A stretch of DNA of 64,000 nt from Caprimulgus europaeus (taxonomy: Eukaryota; Chordata; Aves; Caprimulgiformes; Caprimulgidae). Below, piece by piece: positions 25,581 through 37,823 of this stretch; position 1 is the first letter of the stretch, and each line of letters starts with the position of its first letter. The stretch is taken from NCBI GenBank assembly GCA_907165065.1, contig OU015532.1, positions 35,196,339 to 35,260,338 of the forward strand. Reading direction: 5' to 3'. Position numbers and translations under genes: made by a program. The notes under the pieces are model-generated. The model did no database searches and was not told where the DNA came from. It saw nothing but the letters and a program-made list of their open reading frames with translations.

Positions 25581-25950
25581 GTAAAGAAAATGTTTTGCTC
25601 AAGGTACTAACAGTGAAATTCTATGATTACATGGCCTGATCATGATCTATCAGAAATCTGTAAATATTTTGGCTTTATTTCTCTTAATTTTGATAAAGTT
25701 ACACAGAATCACTGTCACAGTGTAAAGTTAATACTAAAACATGTGAATGGCTGCATATTTAACATGATGCAATCTAGTATTTATGCACTGGATACCAAAG
25801 AGACCTTGGGAAGCTTCCTTATGTAGCGTCATGGAAGCCTGAGGTTTCTTTCTTTCATTTTTTTCAGGCAGAAGTCTTCATAAAGCAAATTGTTTTATTT
25901 ATTTCGTTTTATGTACATAAAAAATGTGGTTTTCTTAATTTTTGTTTTAG

Positions 25951-26055
25951 GGCCCTTGCATAGGTAATCAACAGAGTCTGGCTCATAGTAGGCTCTGGGA
26001 TGCAGTTGTTGGCTTTCTTCATGTCTTTGCCAATATGCAGATGAAACTTTCACAG
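25951..26055 (+). CDS. RYR3: RYR3 coding exon 20 of 37
   Basis: 35 codons, phase 0: [20 protein letters not shown] and [15 protein letters not shown]. Core-solenoid helices. Acceptor TTTGTTTTAG, donor CAG|GTATTT. Confidence 0.97.
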
Positions 26056-27327
<1,272 letters not shown>

Positions 27328-27450
27328 TAGTGTAAAGTACAATAATTACATTAATCTTTCTAAACAGTTTTTAATTGCCTTTATGTAAGACCAGGAAAAA
27401 AAACCTGTTTCATATTTATTTAACAATTATTCTGGAATATACATAGTCAT

Positions 27451-28220
27451 GAATCATAGAATCATAGAATAGTATGGTTTGGAAGGGATCTTAAAGATCA
27501 TCCAGTTCCAACCCCCCTGACATCAGCAGGGACACCCCCCACTAGACCAGGTTGCTCAGAGCCTCATCCAAACTGGCCTTCAACACTTCCAGGGAGGGGG
27601 CATCCACAGCTTCTCTGGGCAACCTGGGCCAGGGTCTGACCACCCTCACAGGAAAGAATTTCTTCCTCATATCTAATCTAAACCTCCCCTCTTTCAGCTA
27701 AAAGCCATTTCCCCTTGTTCTGTCACTACCTGCCCTTGTAATAAGTCCCTCCCCAGCTTTCTTGTAGCCCCTTCAGGTACTGGAAGGCCACTAGAAGGTC
27801 TCCCTGGAGCCTTCTCTTCTCCAGGCTGAACAACCCCAACTCTCTCAGCCTGTCCTCACAGCAGAGGTGCTCCAGCCCTTGAATCATCCTTGTTTGGACT
27901 CACTCCAGCAGGTCCAGGTCCTTCTTACATTGAGGTCCAAGAACTGGACACAGGACTCCAGGTGGGGCCTTATGAGAGCAGAGTAGAGGGGGAGAATCCC
28001 CTCCCTCGACCTGCTGGCCACGCTTCTCTTGATGCAGCCCAGGACACGGTTATTGGCCTCTGGGCTGTGAGCGCACATTGCTGGCTCATATTGAGCTTCT
28101 CATCCACCAGCACCCCCGAGTCCTTCTCCTCAAGGCTGCTCTCAGTCCATTCTCTGTCCAGTCTATATTTGTGCTTGGGATCTCCCTGATCCAGGTGCAA
28201 GGTCCTCTTGCACTTGGAAA
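27451..28220 (-). mobile_element. CR1 LINE fragment, 0.77 kb, antisense to RYR3
   Basis: Begins with the reverse complement of the CR1 3' end (GAATCATAGAATCATAGAAT, then a TTGGAAGGGATCTTAAAGAT tail) and runs back through the 3' UTR and the C-terminal ORF2 region (minus-strand blocks such as LYSALIRPHLE and the SLEEKDSGVLVDEKLNMSQQ segment) to about 28,220. Frameshifted and 5'-truncated, so inactive. It nearly fills the 1.1-kb intron, ending about 145 bp before the acceptor of the largest RYR3 exon. Confidence 0.93.
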
Positions 28221-28365
28221 AAGAGGGCTACTAGAGAAAAGCATGTTGAAAGAAAAATAACGAAGGTTTAAGAAAGTTTTTGTTCTGTTCTCAGCATGAA
28301 CATGAAATTTATTTATTTCAAATTTAATAATGCCAAGTAACTTCTTGTTTTAACACACTACTTAG

Positions 28366-29690
28366 GTAACGTTGTAAATGGAACTATTGGAAAACAAATG
28401 GTAGACACGCTTGTAGAATCATCTAGCAATGTAGAAATGATTTTGAAGTTCTTTGACATGTTCCTCAAGTTAAAAGATCTGACTAACTCAGACGCTTTCA
28501 AAGAGCATGACCCAGATGGTAAAGGTATAATTTCAAAGAAGGAATTCCAGAAATCCATGGAGGCTCAAAAACAATACACGCAGTCAGAGATTGAATTCCT
28601 GCTGTCCTGTGCAGAAGCTGATGAAAATGATATGTTTAACTACATTGATTTTGTGGAAAGATTCCATGAACCGGCCAAAGATATTGGATTTAATGTAGCA
28701 GTATTGCTAACAAACCTTTCAGAGCACATGCCTAATGATTCACGCCTTCAGAGCTTACTTGAACCTGCAGAAAGTGTTCTCAATTACTTTGAACCATACC
28801 TTGGCCGTATTGAAATAATGGGTGGTGCCAAGAAAATAGAAAGAGTTTACTTTGAAATCAGTGAATCCAGTAGAATGCAGTGGGAGAAGCCACAGGTGAA
28901 GGAATCCAAAAGGCAGTTCATATTTGATGTTGTAAATGAAGGTGGAGAGCAAGAAAAAATGGAACTCTTTGTGAATTTCTGTGAAGACACAATTTTTGAA
29001 ATGCAGTTAGCATCTCAGATCTCTGAAACAGATTCATCTGAGAGGCCTGAGGAAGAGGAAGAAGCAGAGTCTTGTTACGTAGTGGATATTGGAGATGATG
29101 AGGAAGAAGAAAAGTCCCTGGAATCTGCTTCAGCTTTTGCAATGGCCTGTGTTGCAGTGAAGAAGAATATTGCCAACTTTTTTAAAATGGTCACTGTGAA
29201 GAACCTAAGGAAACAATACAGGAAAGTTAGAAAGATGACAGTGAAAGAGATGGTGAAAGTATTTTTCTCCTTTTTCTGGCTCCTGTTTGTAGGGATGTTC
29301 CAACTGTTCTTTAGTGTAGTGTGGGGAATTTTCCAGATTCTTTGGAGCACTGTATTTGGGGGTGGCCTGGTTGAAGGAGCCAAAAACATCAAAGTTACTA
29401 AAATACTAGGGGACATGCCTGACCCAACACAGTTTGGAATCCATGATGATGTTATGGAAGCAGAAAAAGCTGAAGGTGCTGAGCATGGCATCGCATCTGA
29501 ACTTGCTCAGTTTGTGAAGGGTGAAAAGGGAGAAGCTGACATAATCTCAGACATTTTTGGCATTCATACAAAGAAAGAAGGTGGCTCAAAACATGGTCAT
29601 GATGCTGGACTTGGAGATATTGCAGAAATCCTTGGTGCTGATATTGAGTCATCTTTGGAAAACACAGTTCGTAAGAAAAAAAGATTACAG
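28366..29690 (+). CDS. RYR3: RYR3 coding exon 22 of 37 (1,325-nt exon: EF-hands, divergent region)
   Basis: The largest exon, as in other RYR genes. Two bases complete Gly, then 441 codons start NVVNGTIGKQMVDTLVESSS. An EF-hand pair follows: loop 1 DPDGKGIISKKEF and loop 2 EADENDMFNYIDF, both retaining acidic positions. Next is the conserved SESSRMQWEKPQVKESKRQF block, then acidic tracts (EEEEEAESCYVVD), a hydrophobic segment FFSFFWLLFVGMFQLFFSVV, the FGGGLVEGAKNI motif and DMPDPTQFGIHDD. The C-terminal part is the divergent linker before the channel helices. An open frame runs 38 codons past the donor CAG|GTATGT, but homology requires splicing there because S1 is still to come. Confidence 0.98.
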
Positions 29691-32421
29691 GTATGTGAAA
29701 GAGATTTTGTATTTCTTTATGTAAAGGTAATAATAGGTAATAATAATAATACAAATATATTACTGAATTTTCTATTAGTAACTGAATTATTTGCCAGCTA
29801 ACTGATTAATAAAAGTTCTCAGTAATTCTGTACTCTTTTAAAACAAACAAGAGAATTTACGTGGCAGAAAAATTCAACCCAGTGCGTTTAGAGTTCACTG
29901 CAGTAAATTGTTATTGTTCATTGGACTTTATTCAAAACAAAAATTGCTAGCAGATTTCTAGGCACAGTTTTTGCTTTCAGTGGTTTACAGTCTTGTTTAT
30001 TCTGCTTACCTCATTTTTTTCACAGTATATTTCAATTACTTTTACAATCTACTTTCTCCATAATAATGCCTTATCATTATTGTGTCTTCTACTGCTTCAC
30101 TGATCATATACAATAAAATACCTTTTTTGCTATTATTTGAAATAATTTTGGTTTTAGTTGTTGTTACTTCAGTGTTTGTCATATAATCATTCTTTACTTT
30201 TATTCCTTTATTTTATGAACAATATATTTTGTTCCACTCAGCCAAGCAAACTATAATTTATCATTCTGTTTAAAAATTTTGATTGAACTAAATATCAAAA
30301 CCCAAATGCATTTGTCATATTTGGAAGGCATTATGTTTCACTTTACACTTTAGATCTGTTTCTACTTGCTATTCAAATATAGCTTTCCTGTAATTAGTAA
30401 TCCACCTCTTTATGGTATACTTTCCAGATATTTTCAAGATAAACCTCTATGTACAAGTTCTAAGTTCATTCTTTCCTCTTCATTATATGTTTTCTTTCAA
30501 GATTTCTTTATTGCCTAGATCAAACTATATTTTTGCATTTATTTTTCTTATTTATTTACTAATTCAGTTTTATGTATGTACTTTAAAATTATAATATTTT
30601 AAAATCCTGTCTCATTTAGCATAAATGTAGTGTGGTTGGTATTTAAGAATACTATTTTAACTTTGCAGGTCTGAGTAAATATTTTAAAAGTTTATTTAAC
30701 AATAGTTGAAGTAAATGTTTTACTTCAGATCTGAGTAAATATTTTTGAAATTTCTTTGCTTTGATTTATACATTTCTCTCAGATATGTTTGTAACTTGAT
30801 AAAAATGCTCAGTATTTTAGGTAGGTACTTTGAATCATTAATATTAATATATTAGAGTTGTACAGAGGTAGCAGTTCACTGAAAATGTCAGTCAACATAG
30901 ATCAAAAAAGTAGGCTGAAATTTTGAGTTGTCAAGAAAGGAAACCCCATAATATTACTGTGCTTTGTGTACCCCAAGTACATCTGTGCCTTGAAGACCAG
31001 GTTCCCTCATTTCAAAAAGAATGTGATAAAAATGAAAAAAGTTCAGCAAAGCTCAAAAAGTTATCAAAACCATATATGGAACAAATCATGTGGATGGAAT
31101 TAAGTAGGTTAAGGCTCTTCAGCCTGGAAGGGACACAACTGAGAGAGCATATGACAGAGGGATGGAGAGGATGGATAGGGACTTATTAACTCTTTCCCCA
31201 CCTTACCCCTTAGAAGAACTAGGTGTCATCAAATGATCTCTGAGTTACCCTCCACCAGCTTGAGATCTTAGGGCAGACTCTTTGTGGAAGAGTGACACAT
31301 GCTTCCATCACAGGTACTAGATGAGATTCCACAGATAAGAAGTGAGATAACCAAGGCAAGATCGATTTAGTAAATTGTTTTGTAAATAATTATTTACTAC
31401 TTCTGTGCGAGAGAGAGAGGGGCATCCAGGAGAATAGTGAGGGACAAGTGTAGATAACTATTTATGTATCAACCAGAAGTGTAGAAGGATACACCAATAG
31501 ACAATTGGTGTCTAAACACTTTGTAAAGAGTTAAGATAGATTTTTGCAAAAGGGAATGGTAACCAATTTAGACACTTCATATTCCTTTGTTAATCTAGGA
31601 CTTCGGAGCCTGCATCTCTCTAATTTCCAGTGAAGCTCAGATACTCAAAGTGCATTTGAAATTAGTTTACTTTGGTCTTGCAACACTGAGCCTAAAGCTG
31701 TTTTTGAAATCCAGGCCCAAGCTTCTTTGCTGCACTTAGCCACCTGTAAAATTGTATATTGGTTTTTCCTTATCTCAAGGGAATGTTGTAAACACATATT
31801 TAGACGGCAGTGAGGTCTGCTAGTAAAGGTTTAATGAACCATCAACCCACCTAAGAGAAATAGTTTGAAGAAAACATTATGGAAGTAAAAGTTGTTTAAA
31901 TATTTGTCTGTTTTCAATTTTAGTTATCTTGACAAAGTAATTGGATTTTGTGATATCTGATAATTCCAAGGATTTTTTCAGATTTTTTTATGCCATCATT
32001 GATATATTATTCCTTATTTCATATTTGGAATGAAGCAAAGTGATGCTTATTTTCCACATAATCAGTAACTGCACTGAGTCTTTGTGAATGACTTGTATTA
32101 GGGTACGATCTGGATGTAGTTACCTTAATCCTCAACTGGTCACATGATCTATCTGATGACCATCTATAGTTACTTTCACTTGTTCAGTCGACTGGGCTAG
32201 TTACAGCATGGATAACACTATAATGAAAAAGGCTATCCGAAGAATTTCCCTGCTAAAATCTAGTCTGAGCTGTCTATTTTTAAAAATCTAACACTTTAAA
32301 AGTGTGAAGTGCTTTAAAAAATATAGTGTGGTAATTATTTTGTTTCTTAGAAAATAATAGCTAAAGTTACCAAAACTCTATTTGAATGGATCTATTTTGA
32401 CAGTTAAAATACTTCTTGCAG
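29691..32421 (+). other. RYR3 intron, 2.7 kb
   Basis: AT-rich. Contains an AAT-rich run (29,729-29,752), a 17-19-bp near-direct repeat centred on TCTGAGTAAATATTTT (about 30,671 and 30,731), a GA run (31,408-31,417) and a probable ancient CR1/L2-type fragment (31,105-31,300). Confidence 0.7.
31105..31300 (+). mobile_element. Probable ancient CR1/L2-type LINE fragment
   Basis: GGCTCTTCAGCCTGGAAGGG, then a GAGAGAGCATATGACAGAGG segment, GGATAGGGACTTATTAACTC and AACTAGGTGTCATCAAATGA resemble the 3' ORF2 and 3' UTR of older CR1/L2-type LINEs of amniotes. It is far more diverged than the other CR1 copies. The call is from remembered similarity, not a search. Confidence 0.55.
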
Positions 32422-32477
32422 ATATCGGAAATTGCAAAAGCTGAAACAGAGAGAAAAGCAGAAGCTGAGAAGGCTGA
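32422..32477 (+). CDS. RYR3: RYR3 coding exon 23 of 37 (charged linker)
   Basis: 18 codons plus 2 bases: ISEIAKAETERKAEAEKA, then split Asp. Charged, Ala/Glu/Lys-rich and probably helical. This is the least conserved stretch of the receptor; homologous position is set by the flanking KKK...Q and DVEDGE. Acceptor CTTCTTGCAG, donor GA|GTAAGT. Confidence 0.92.
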
Positions 32478-33795
32478 GTAAGTGATCTTTGCACAATTCC
32501 TATTTAATTCCTTGCTACTTCCTAATGCTAGATAATTTGGCCAGAAAGAACCCAAGCAATGCTCAGTATTCACAGCACTTCAGGTACACTTTGTCTCATC
32601 AGTATTTTGAAGAGTAGCACAGTCCCTGCTACGTGGCAGACCGTCTCAGTGGCAAAGGCACTGATGCCTTTTAAAAAATGTTGTTAAATTATATCACTGC
32701 TGGGCTTTTTTCTTTGTTGACTGTTTTTGGTCTCCTGATTTGGACACTGGTAGCATATTCACCAGTGCTTCAGCAAAGAAATTTATACTTAGGAATTCGC
32801 CCAAAATCTCCTGTGCCACTCATTTTCTTAATTTAGGCTTTTTCGCTTATTTTCCATAAGCACAATCTCTTTCTACCTCTGTTATTTTACTGGATTTATT
32901 TTCCCTATTCCCTGTTCCCTTCTCTTGTCTGCCATGCTTAATTCTCCTCTCCAGTACTCTTGCAGCATCTTCAAATTGTCTTCAGCTTAAAAATTTGAGT
33001 TGAAATGGCTTAGATTTCTGAGGCTGCAACAGGGGCCTTTTTTGCTAGAAGGTAAACACATTCTTATGATTCCTACTGCAGTAGCAGTGTGATCAGGTGA
33101 ACCAGATACTGCATTTTATCCTCATGCCTAAAACTTTCAACTGCCTTGATGCCTCAATGTTCTTTTCTATATATGCAAATTCACTTTTTTTTTTTTAGTT
33201 TAGTAACTAAATTCCCCTATTACTACATAGAGTCTTGATACTTAATGTTCATAAATTAAGTTCAGTGGTGCGGGAGGAATGATTGTCATCTTCTACTTAC
33301 TTTGTAAGGTGCAACCTTCTGAAACACACTTCTGTGTTGTTATTCATTCATCTCTGTAACAGTGATTGCCTTGACTGAAATGAATTCATTTTATGATACT
33401 GTGATTCAATTATGATACTGTGTATCAAATCCCAAAAGCCTTATTTCTCTTTTTTAGCCCCAGGCTCAAGAAAGCACACATGAACTTGTAAAACTTGTAG
33501 GTTTCTTGTGTTGGGTATATATGTACATCACTGGTTTTGGCAAACATTATCCTCTTCACACTTGGCACAGTAACTCCTGCCTGGTTTTTGGCTTTTTACC
33601 CCTTTAATCTCTCCTCAACAATTCTGTTCTTGCGTTTCATTTGAAACTAAGGTCACTTACTCTGGGTTTACTTTCTCCCAGTGTCAAAACTACCTTTCAA
33701 AGCCAAGCTTTCTGAGTTAGAATTCTTTCTAAATGAATGCATTTACAATACAGAAGTTTGGCTAAGTATTTTTGTTTATATAACCTTTCTTCTAG
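32478..33795 (+). other. RYR3 intron, 1.3 kb
   Basis: AT-rich intron with short T runs (33,187-33,198). No recognised element. Confidence 0.75.
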
Positions 33796-33964
33796 CGTGG
33801 AAGATGGTGAGAAACAAGACAAAGCAAAGGAAGTACAATCTGAGCAACTAGAAGAGGGAAATATTAAGAAAAAGAAGCGAAGGCATGGACAGAAAATTGA
33901 GAAGCCAGAGGCTGTTATGGCTAACTTCTTCAAAGCTTTGGAAATTTATCAAACAAAAATGCTT
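33796..33964 (+). CDS. RYR3: RYR3 coding exon 24 of 37
   Basis: One base completing Asp, then 56 codons: VEDGEKQDKAKEVQSEQLEE, a basic cluster KKKKRRHGQKIEKPE, and ANFFKALEIYQTKML leading into S1. The basic cluster lies on the cytosolic side just before the membrane. Acceptor TTTCTTCTAG, donor CTT|GTAAGT. Confidence 0.96.
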
Positions 33965-34588
33965 GTAAGTTTTTCTTAAATTCTTTTAGTTGTTGAATTT
34001 TTATTTATGTAATATAGAACACTTGCTTGATATTGAAGGGAGAAATGTCATCATAAAAGGAACACTGGCATGAGTTTTCAAATGACTGGCTGTGTTCATT
34101 CTTTTGTGATTTTTGTAATACTTCATGGAGTTATGAAAATAAAATGTTTGTGTGTGAAATTTCTCCTGTGTTGGTCTAACAGGACAGATTAACAAGGAGC
34201 TCCCTATTTTCCATAATCTAATTTATAGAATCTGTAATTCTATTATCTATAAGGTATTTCTTTGCTCTTAAAAACATCAAATTATGAACTCTCTGAAACT
34301 TTCTCAAGTAATCTATTCCAATATTCTAGCATGTCTTTTCCAGACTTCCTTCTAGAAAGTTTTCCTTAATATTCTATTTTAGTCTTCCCTGTTGCAATTT
34401 TAAACCCATTATTTTTAATCCCGCTTACCATGAAATGGGAGGATAGATTGCCAAGAAATGCCCTTGCTTATTAGAACTGGTGTATGAAGGCAACACAGTT
34501 ATGTATTAGAAACCTTGCTGCCTACTTCTCTTATCTTCATATTAGCTACAGGCCACCTCTAATTCTTTTTTTTATTTTTTACTTTCAG

Positions 34589-34675
34589 CACTACTTGGCA
34601 AGAAATTTTTATAACTTAAGGTTTCTTGCTCTGTTTGTTGCATTTGCCATCAACTTTATTCTTCTATTTTACAAG
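34589..34675 (+). CDS. RYR3: RYR3 coding exon 25 of 37 (helix S1)
   Basis: 29 codons, phase 0: [20 protein letters not shown] followed by INFILLFYK. First helix of the channel domain, identical in pattern to mammalian RYR3. Acceptor TACTTTCAG, donor AAG|GTAAGA. Confidence 0.98.
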
Positions 34676-36894
34676 GTAAGATTATGCATTGTTCTTTAAA
34701 TGTTTTCTGGTTACTTCCAGAGGAGTATTTAATGGTGGTTTCACAGCTTGTTTAATAAAGCCATTATTGCAAACCCTTTAAACACCAACTAAAACATTTA
34801 GATATGAAGTAGTTAAAATAATATTTTGTAACTAAAATTTGTGACATTAAACCTATTCCATTTTTATTTTACTCAATCTGAATTTAAGCAAATTTATTTA
34901 ATTTATCTTTTATAGTCAAGTTTGTGTTTCTTGGCATATTTTCATTTACTCACATAAGTCTGATAAGTTTGGATTGTTAATCTTGTAGGAAATTTGAAAT
35001 GCGTTTTTCAATCTTATTTGTTTTAAAGATACTGAGAAACTTCCATTCATTTTTAATTGGGAAATAGTTTATCCATAATGTCAGAATCAGATTAATGTCT
35101 CAGTTTAACTAGATGAGCTCATGTGTTTTAGTTACACTTATTTTGTTCATCATTTTTTTCATGCTTTTCATGCCTTTTAGGTGTGCATTTCTTTTTTTAT
35201 GTATTTTTTCATGAATTTACTGGTCTCTAATGAACATCAAATGTACATTTTTTCCATTCTGTGTTTCCATGAATTCAGTAGAATTCAGTTTTCATACTTA
35301 TCTGCTCCATTTTCTTTGTTGTCATTGGCAATATGGTTATTAGTGACTGTTGTGATTACGATATTTCTATGCTGGGTTTGGGACTTTAATTGATTGCTAT
35401 CAGCAGGCAGAAGAAATATAAATCAAGAGAAGCCTTTTCATACTAGGCTACAGTTCTCTTTTTTTATATCACTGATGAAGGAGGTTATACCTCCATACTT
35501 TAAACCTAATCTTAGGGTTTTACCTGAATCTAATGAGTTGTTTCAGGTTCTGGTGTATAGCCCAATGATACAAAGTGGAACATCTTCAGCAGCCTTCACT
35601 TACTCCTGAATCTTCACAACCTCTATCCATGAAAAAGAGTAGAATTCAGTAAAGACAACCCTCATCCATAAAAGCCCCATTTAAAAAAAAAAAAAAAAAT
35701 TCTTACAGATTTGAAGTCTGTAAGAAAAATCCTCATTTATCTTTATCCTGGAATATGGCCATTTTCATTTTCCTCTTCTAGATACAGGGTGCAAGTTGCA
35801 ATAAGCTGATAAATCTTGTATTTTCCAATATTACACTTTCTAGCTCTGTTGTTTACAACCAAAAACTTCAGAGAAGACAAAAGAGCTGGCTGAATATTCG
35901 GTCTAAAAATAATTGAATCCTGAACATAAATATCTTGAAAAGCAACTGCTACAACACAGTTATACAACACAGCAGATGCAAAAGGCTCTTGAAAACTGGG
36001 TAGAATGTATGTGCAGCATTCCTGGAGGAAGACCATCAGGGCTGTGTAAGATTCCCTTCTTGCCTTTCTCTTTGATCCCATATGGTTAGAGAAGATGGAC
36101 TTCAAAGGGATAGGCAGAAGTCTGCTTTTGTCTATGCCTGTCCTTTCCTCCTCACTCTCTCCTGCTTTTCCTTGGGTCGTGTGGATCAGCCAACAACCCA
36201 TTCTACTGCAGAGTGAGGACTAAAGTTTGGTTGTAAGTACAAGTCCATCTGTCATACAAAAGGGTCAGTGGGCAAACAGGACTGAACAGGACTTCAGCTC
36301 TCCCATAAAGCTGTCAAAACAGGAGCACTTAGGGCTGTTATTTTTAAGGCCAAGTTTTTAAAGTCACTGGAAGAATTTAGGGCAGTACGTCAGCTTTATG
36401 GCTTGGGGTATTTACAAAATACTGATTAAATACTGTATTAACCTGTAAGCTCTAAGCTAAATAATGAAATAATTTATGGGCAATGTACAAGTTGATAACA
36501 TGGAAACTGTTACTTTCTAGACTGGTAATCAGGAACAATGTGAATTACAAACCAAACCCTAAACACAGTCGTATTAGATAGCCTTGTCATCGCTTGTTCT
36601 TCCAATAAAACATTTTTTTCGTAACTTTTTCATTGTTTGTTTTGGTTTTGCTATAGTGCTGTTAAAGGGGAGGTTTGTAAACTGTCATATGCTTGAACTT
36701 GCTTTTTCTAGACTCTTTCTGGTGCCATGAGAGAATGTGGTGACTTCTGCTGTGAAAATGAAGGATGTTACTGTTCAGAGCTAATGCTCTATCATCTTCC
36801 CATGAGCAGGCTTTGCAAACGTCATTTGTTGTTATAGTAAAGGAAAAGCTTTTAAGTTTATTGGGTATTTTCAATGTGCTTGAATTTCTCTCAG
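34676..36894 (+). other. RYR3 intron, 2.2 kb
   Basis: AT-rich. Holds an A17 run directly followed by a 10-bp hairpin (35,683-35,726). The longest unexplained open frame in the window (152 codons, minus strand, 35,743-36,201) is also here, with no recognisable domain. Confidence 0.75.
35683..35726. repeat. A17 run plus 10-bp hairpin
   Basis: Seventeen A residues (35,683-35,699) are followed by TTCTTACAGA (35,700-35,709), a 7-nt loop, and the exact reverse complement TCTGTAAGAA (35,717-35,726). The arrangement could be the tail of an unknown retroposed sequence or chance. Confidence 0.6.
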
Positions 36895-37092
36895 GTGACA
36901 GAAGAGCCACTTGATGAAGTAGAGGAAGACTCTAATCTCTGGAACTCTTTTGATGAAGAGGAAGAGGAGGAGGGCATGGTGTTTTTTGTTTTAGAAGAAA
37001 GTACAGGTTACATGGCACCTGCTCTCAGAGCATTGGCAGTTATTCATACTATCATCTCCTTTGTCTGTGTGATTGGATACTATTGCTTAAAG
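36895..37092 (+). CDS. RYR3: RYR3 coding exon 26 of 37 (acidic loop and S2; GC donor)
   Basis: 66 codons, phase 0: VTEEPLDEVEEDSNLWNSFD, an EEEEEEG acidic run, VFFVLEESTGYMAPALRALA, and the S2 helix VIHTIISFVCVIGYYCLK. The next exon continues [11 protein letters not shown] exactly as in other RYRs, which fixes the donor as AAG|GCAAGT: a GC-AG intron with otherwise perfect donor context. Confidence 0.97.
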
Positions 37093-37692
37093 GCAAGTTC
37101 GCAATCTTACTACTAATCTATTATTTGTTAAAGAACATCAGCTATGTCCCAAAGTTGTTTTTGGAGCTAATACTGGAATACCTAATTGTATCTAGTTGTT
37201 TAAAAATTCTCACTGTTCAATATGTAGATGTTTTCCTCATGTCTGGCAGATGGAGTAAACTTTCTTCATAGTAGTGTGTGTGTTTTGGACTTGTGGTTAA
37301 AACAGTGTTGGTGACACACCCACATTTGGTTATTGCTGAACAACATTTGCACAGTGTGAAGGCTTTCACTTTGCTTTGCCCACTTTGTGCATCCTCAGTG
37401 AGTACAAGGGGAGGAGCCACAGCTGGGACAGTTGACCTGAACAGACTAAAGGGATATCCCATACTGTGTAAGGTACATGCTCAGCAATAGAAACTGGAGG
37501 GGACTTGACTTTCTTGATTTCCATGGTGGCTGTTGCTCAGAGAGTGGCTAGGCATTGATCTCCTTGTAGGAGGTGCTAGTGTGATATTTGGTCTTATATA
37601 GTATTATAAAGAGTACTTAACACTGTAAGTAGATACCATGGTTTCTAAAAACATATAAACCATGACAAAGTTGTCTGCTATCATTTTCATAG
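37093..37692 (+). other. RYR3 GC-AG intron, 600 bp
   Basis: Starts GCAAGT and ends TTTTCATAG. More than half of it is the LTR fragment listed separately. Confidence 0.9.
37241..37600 (+). mobile_element. Endogenous retrovirus LTR fragment (solo, decayed)
   Basis: The stretch from GTCTGGCAGATGGAGTAAAC through TTTCTTCATAGTAG, AAACAGTGTTGG, GGGACAGTTGACC, AAAGGGATATCCCATACTGT, ATGCTCAGCA and GTGGCTAGGCATTGAT follows, in order, the U3 and following part of a widespread avian ERV LTR family that I recognise from memory. The TATA-box position is mutated (CAATAGAAACTGG). No gag, pol or env sequence adjoins it, so this is a solo or truncated LTR. It lies in the sense orientation of RYR3, inside the GC-AG intron. 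Confidence 0.75.
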
Positions 37693-37823
37693 GTCCCTCT
37701 GGTTGTATTCAAGAGAGAAAAGGAGATAGCTAGAAAGCTTGAATTTGATGGACTATACATAACTGAACAGCCATCGGAAGATGATATTAAAGGACAGTGG
37801 GATCGCCTGGTTATAAATACTCC
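37693..37823 (+). CDS. RYR3: RYR3 coding exon 27 of 37 (S2-S3 linker)
   Basis: 43 codons plus 2 bases: [40 protein letters not shown] and INT, then split Pro. Cytosolic S2-S3 domain. Donor CC|GTATGT. Confidence 0.98.

Noticed and set aside
28755..29754. Several minus-strand open frames of 65-138 codons under the 1.3-kb RYR3 exon
   Set aside because: They are antisense shadows of a strongly coding plus-strand exon rich in GAA/GAG and lack any recognisable domain.
29691..29801. Read-through of the large RYR3 exon to an in-frame stop, as a truncated isoform
   Set aside because: A good donor (CAG|GTATGT) and the continuing homologous exons show normal splicing; no poly(A) signal follows closely enough to argue for a short form.
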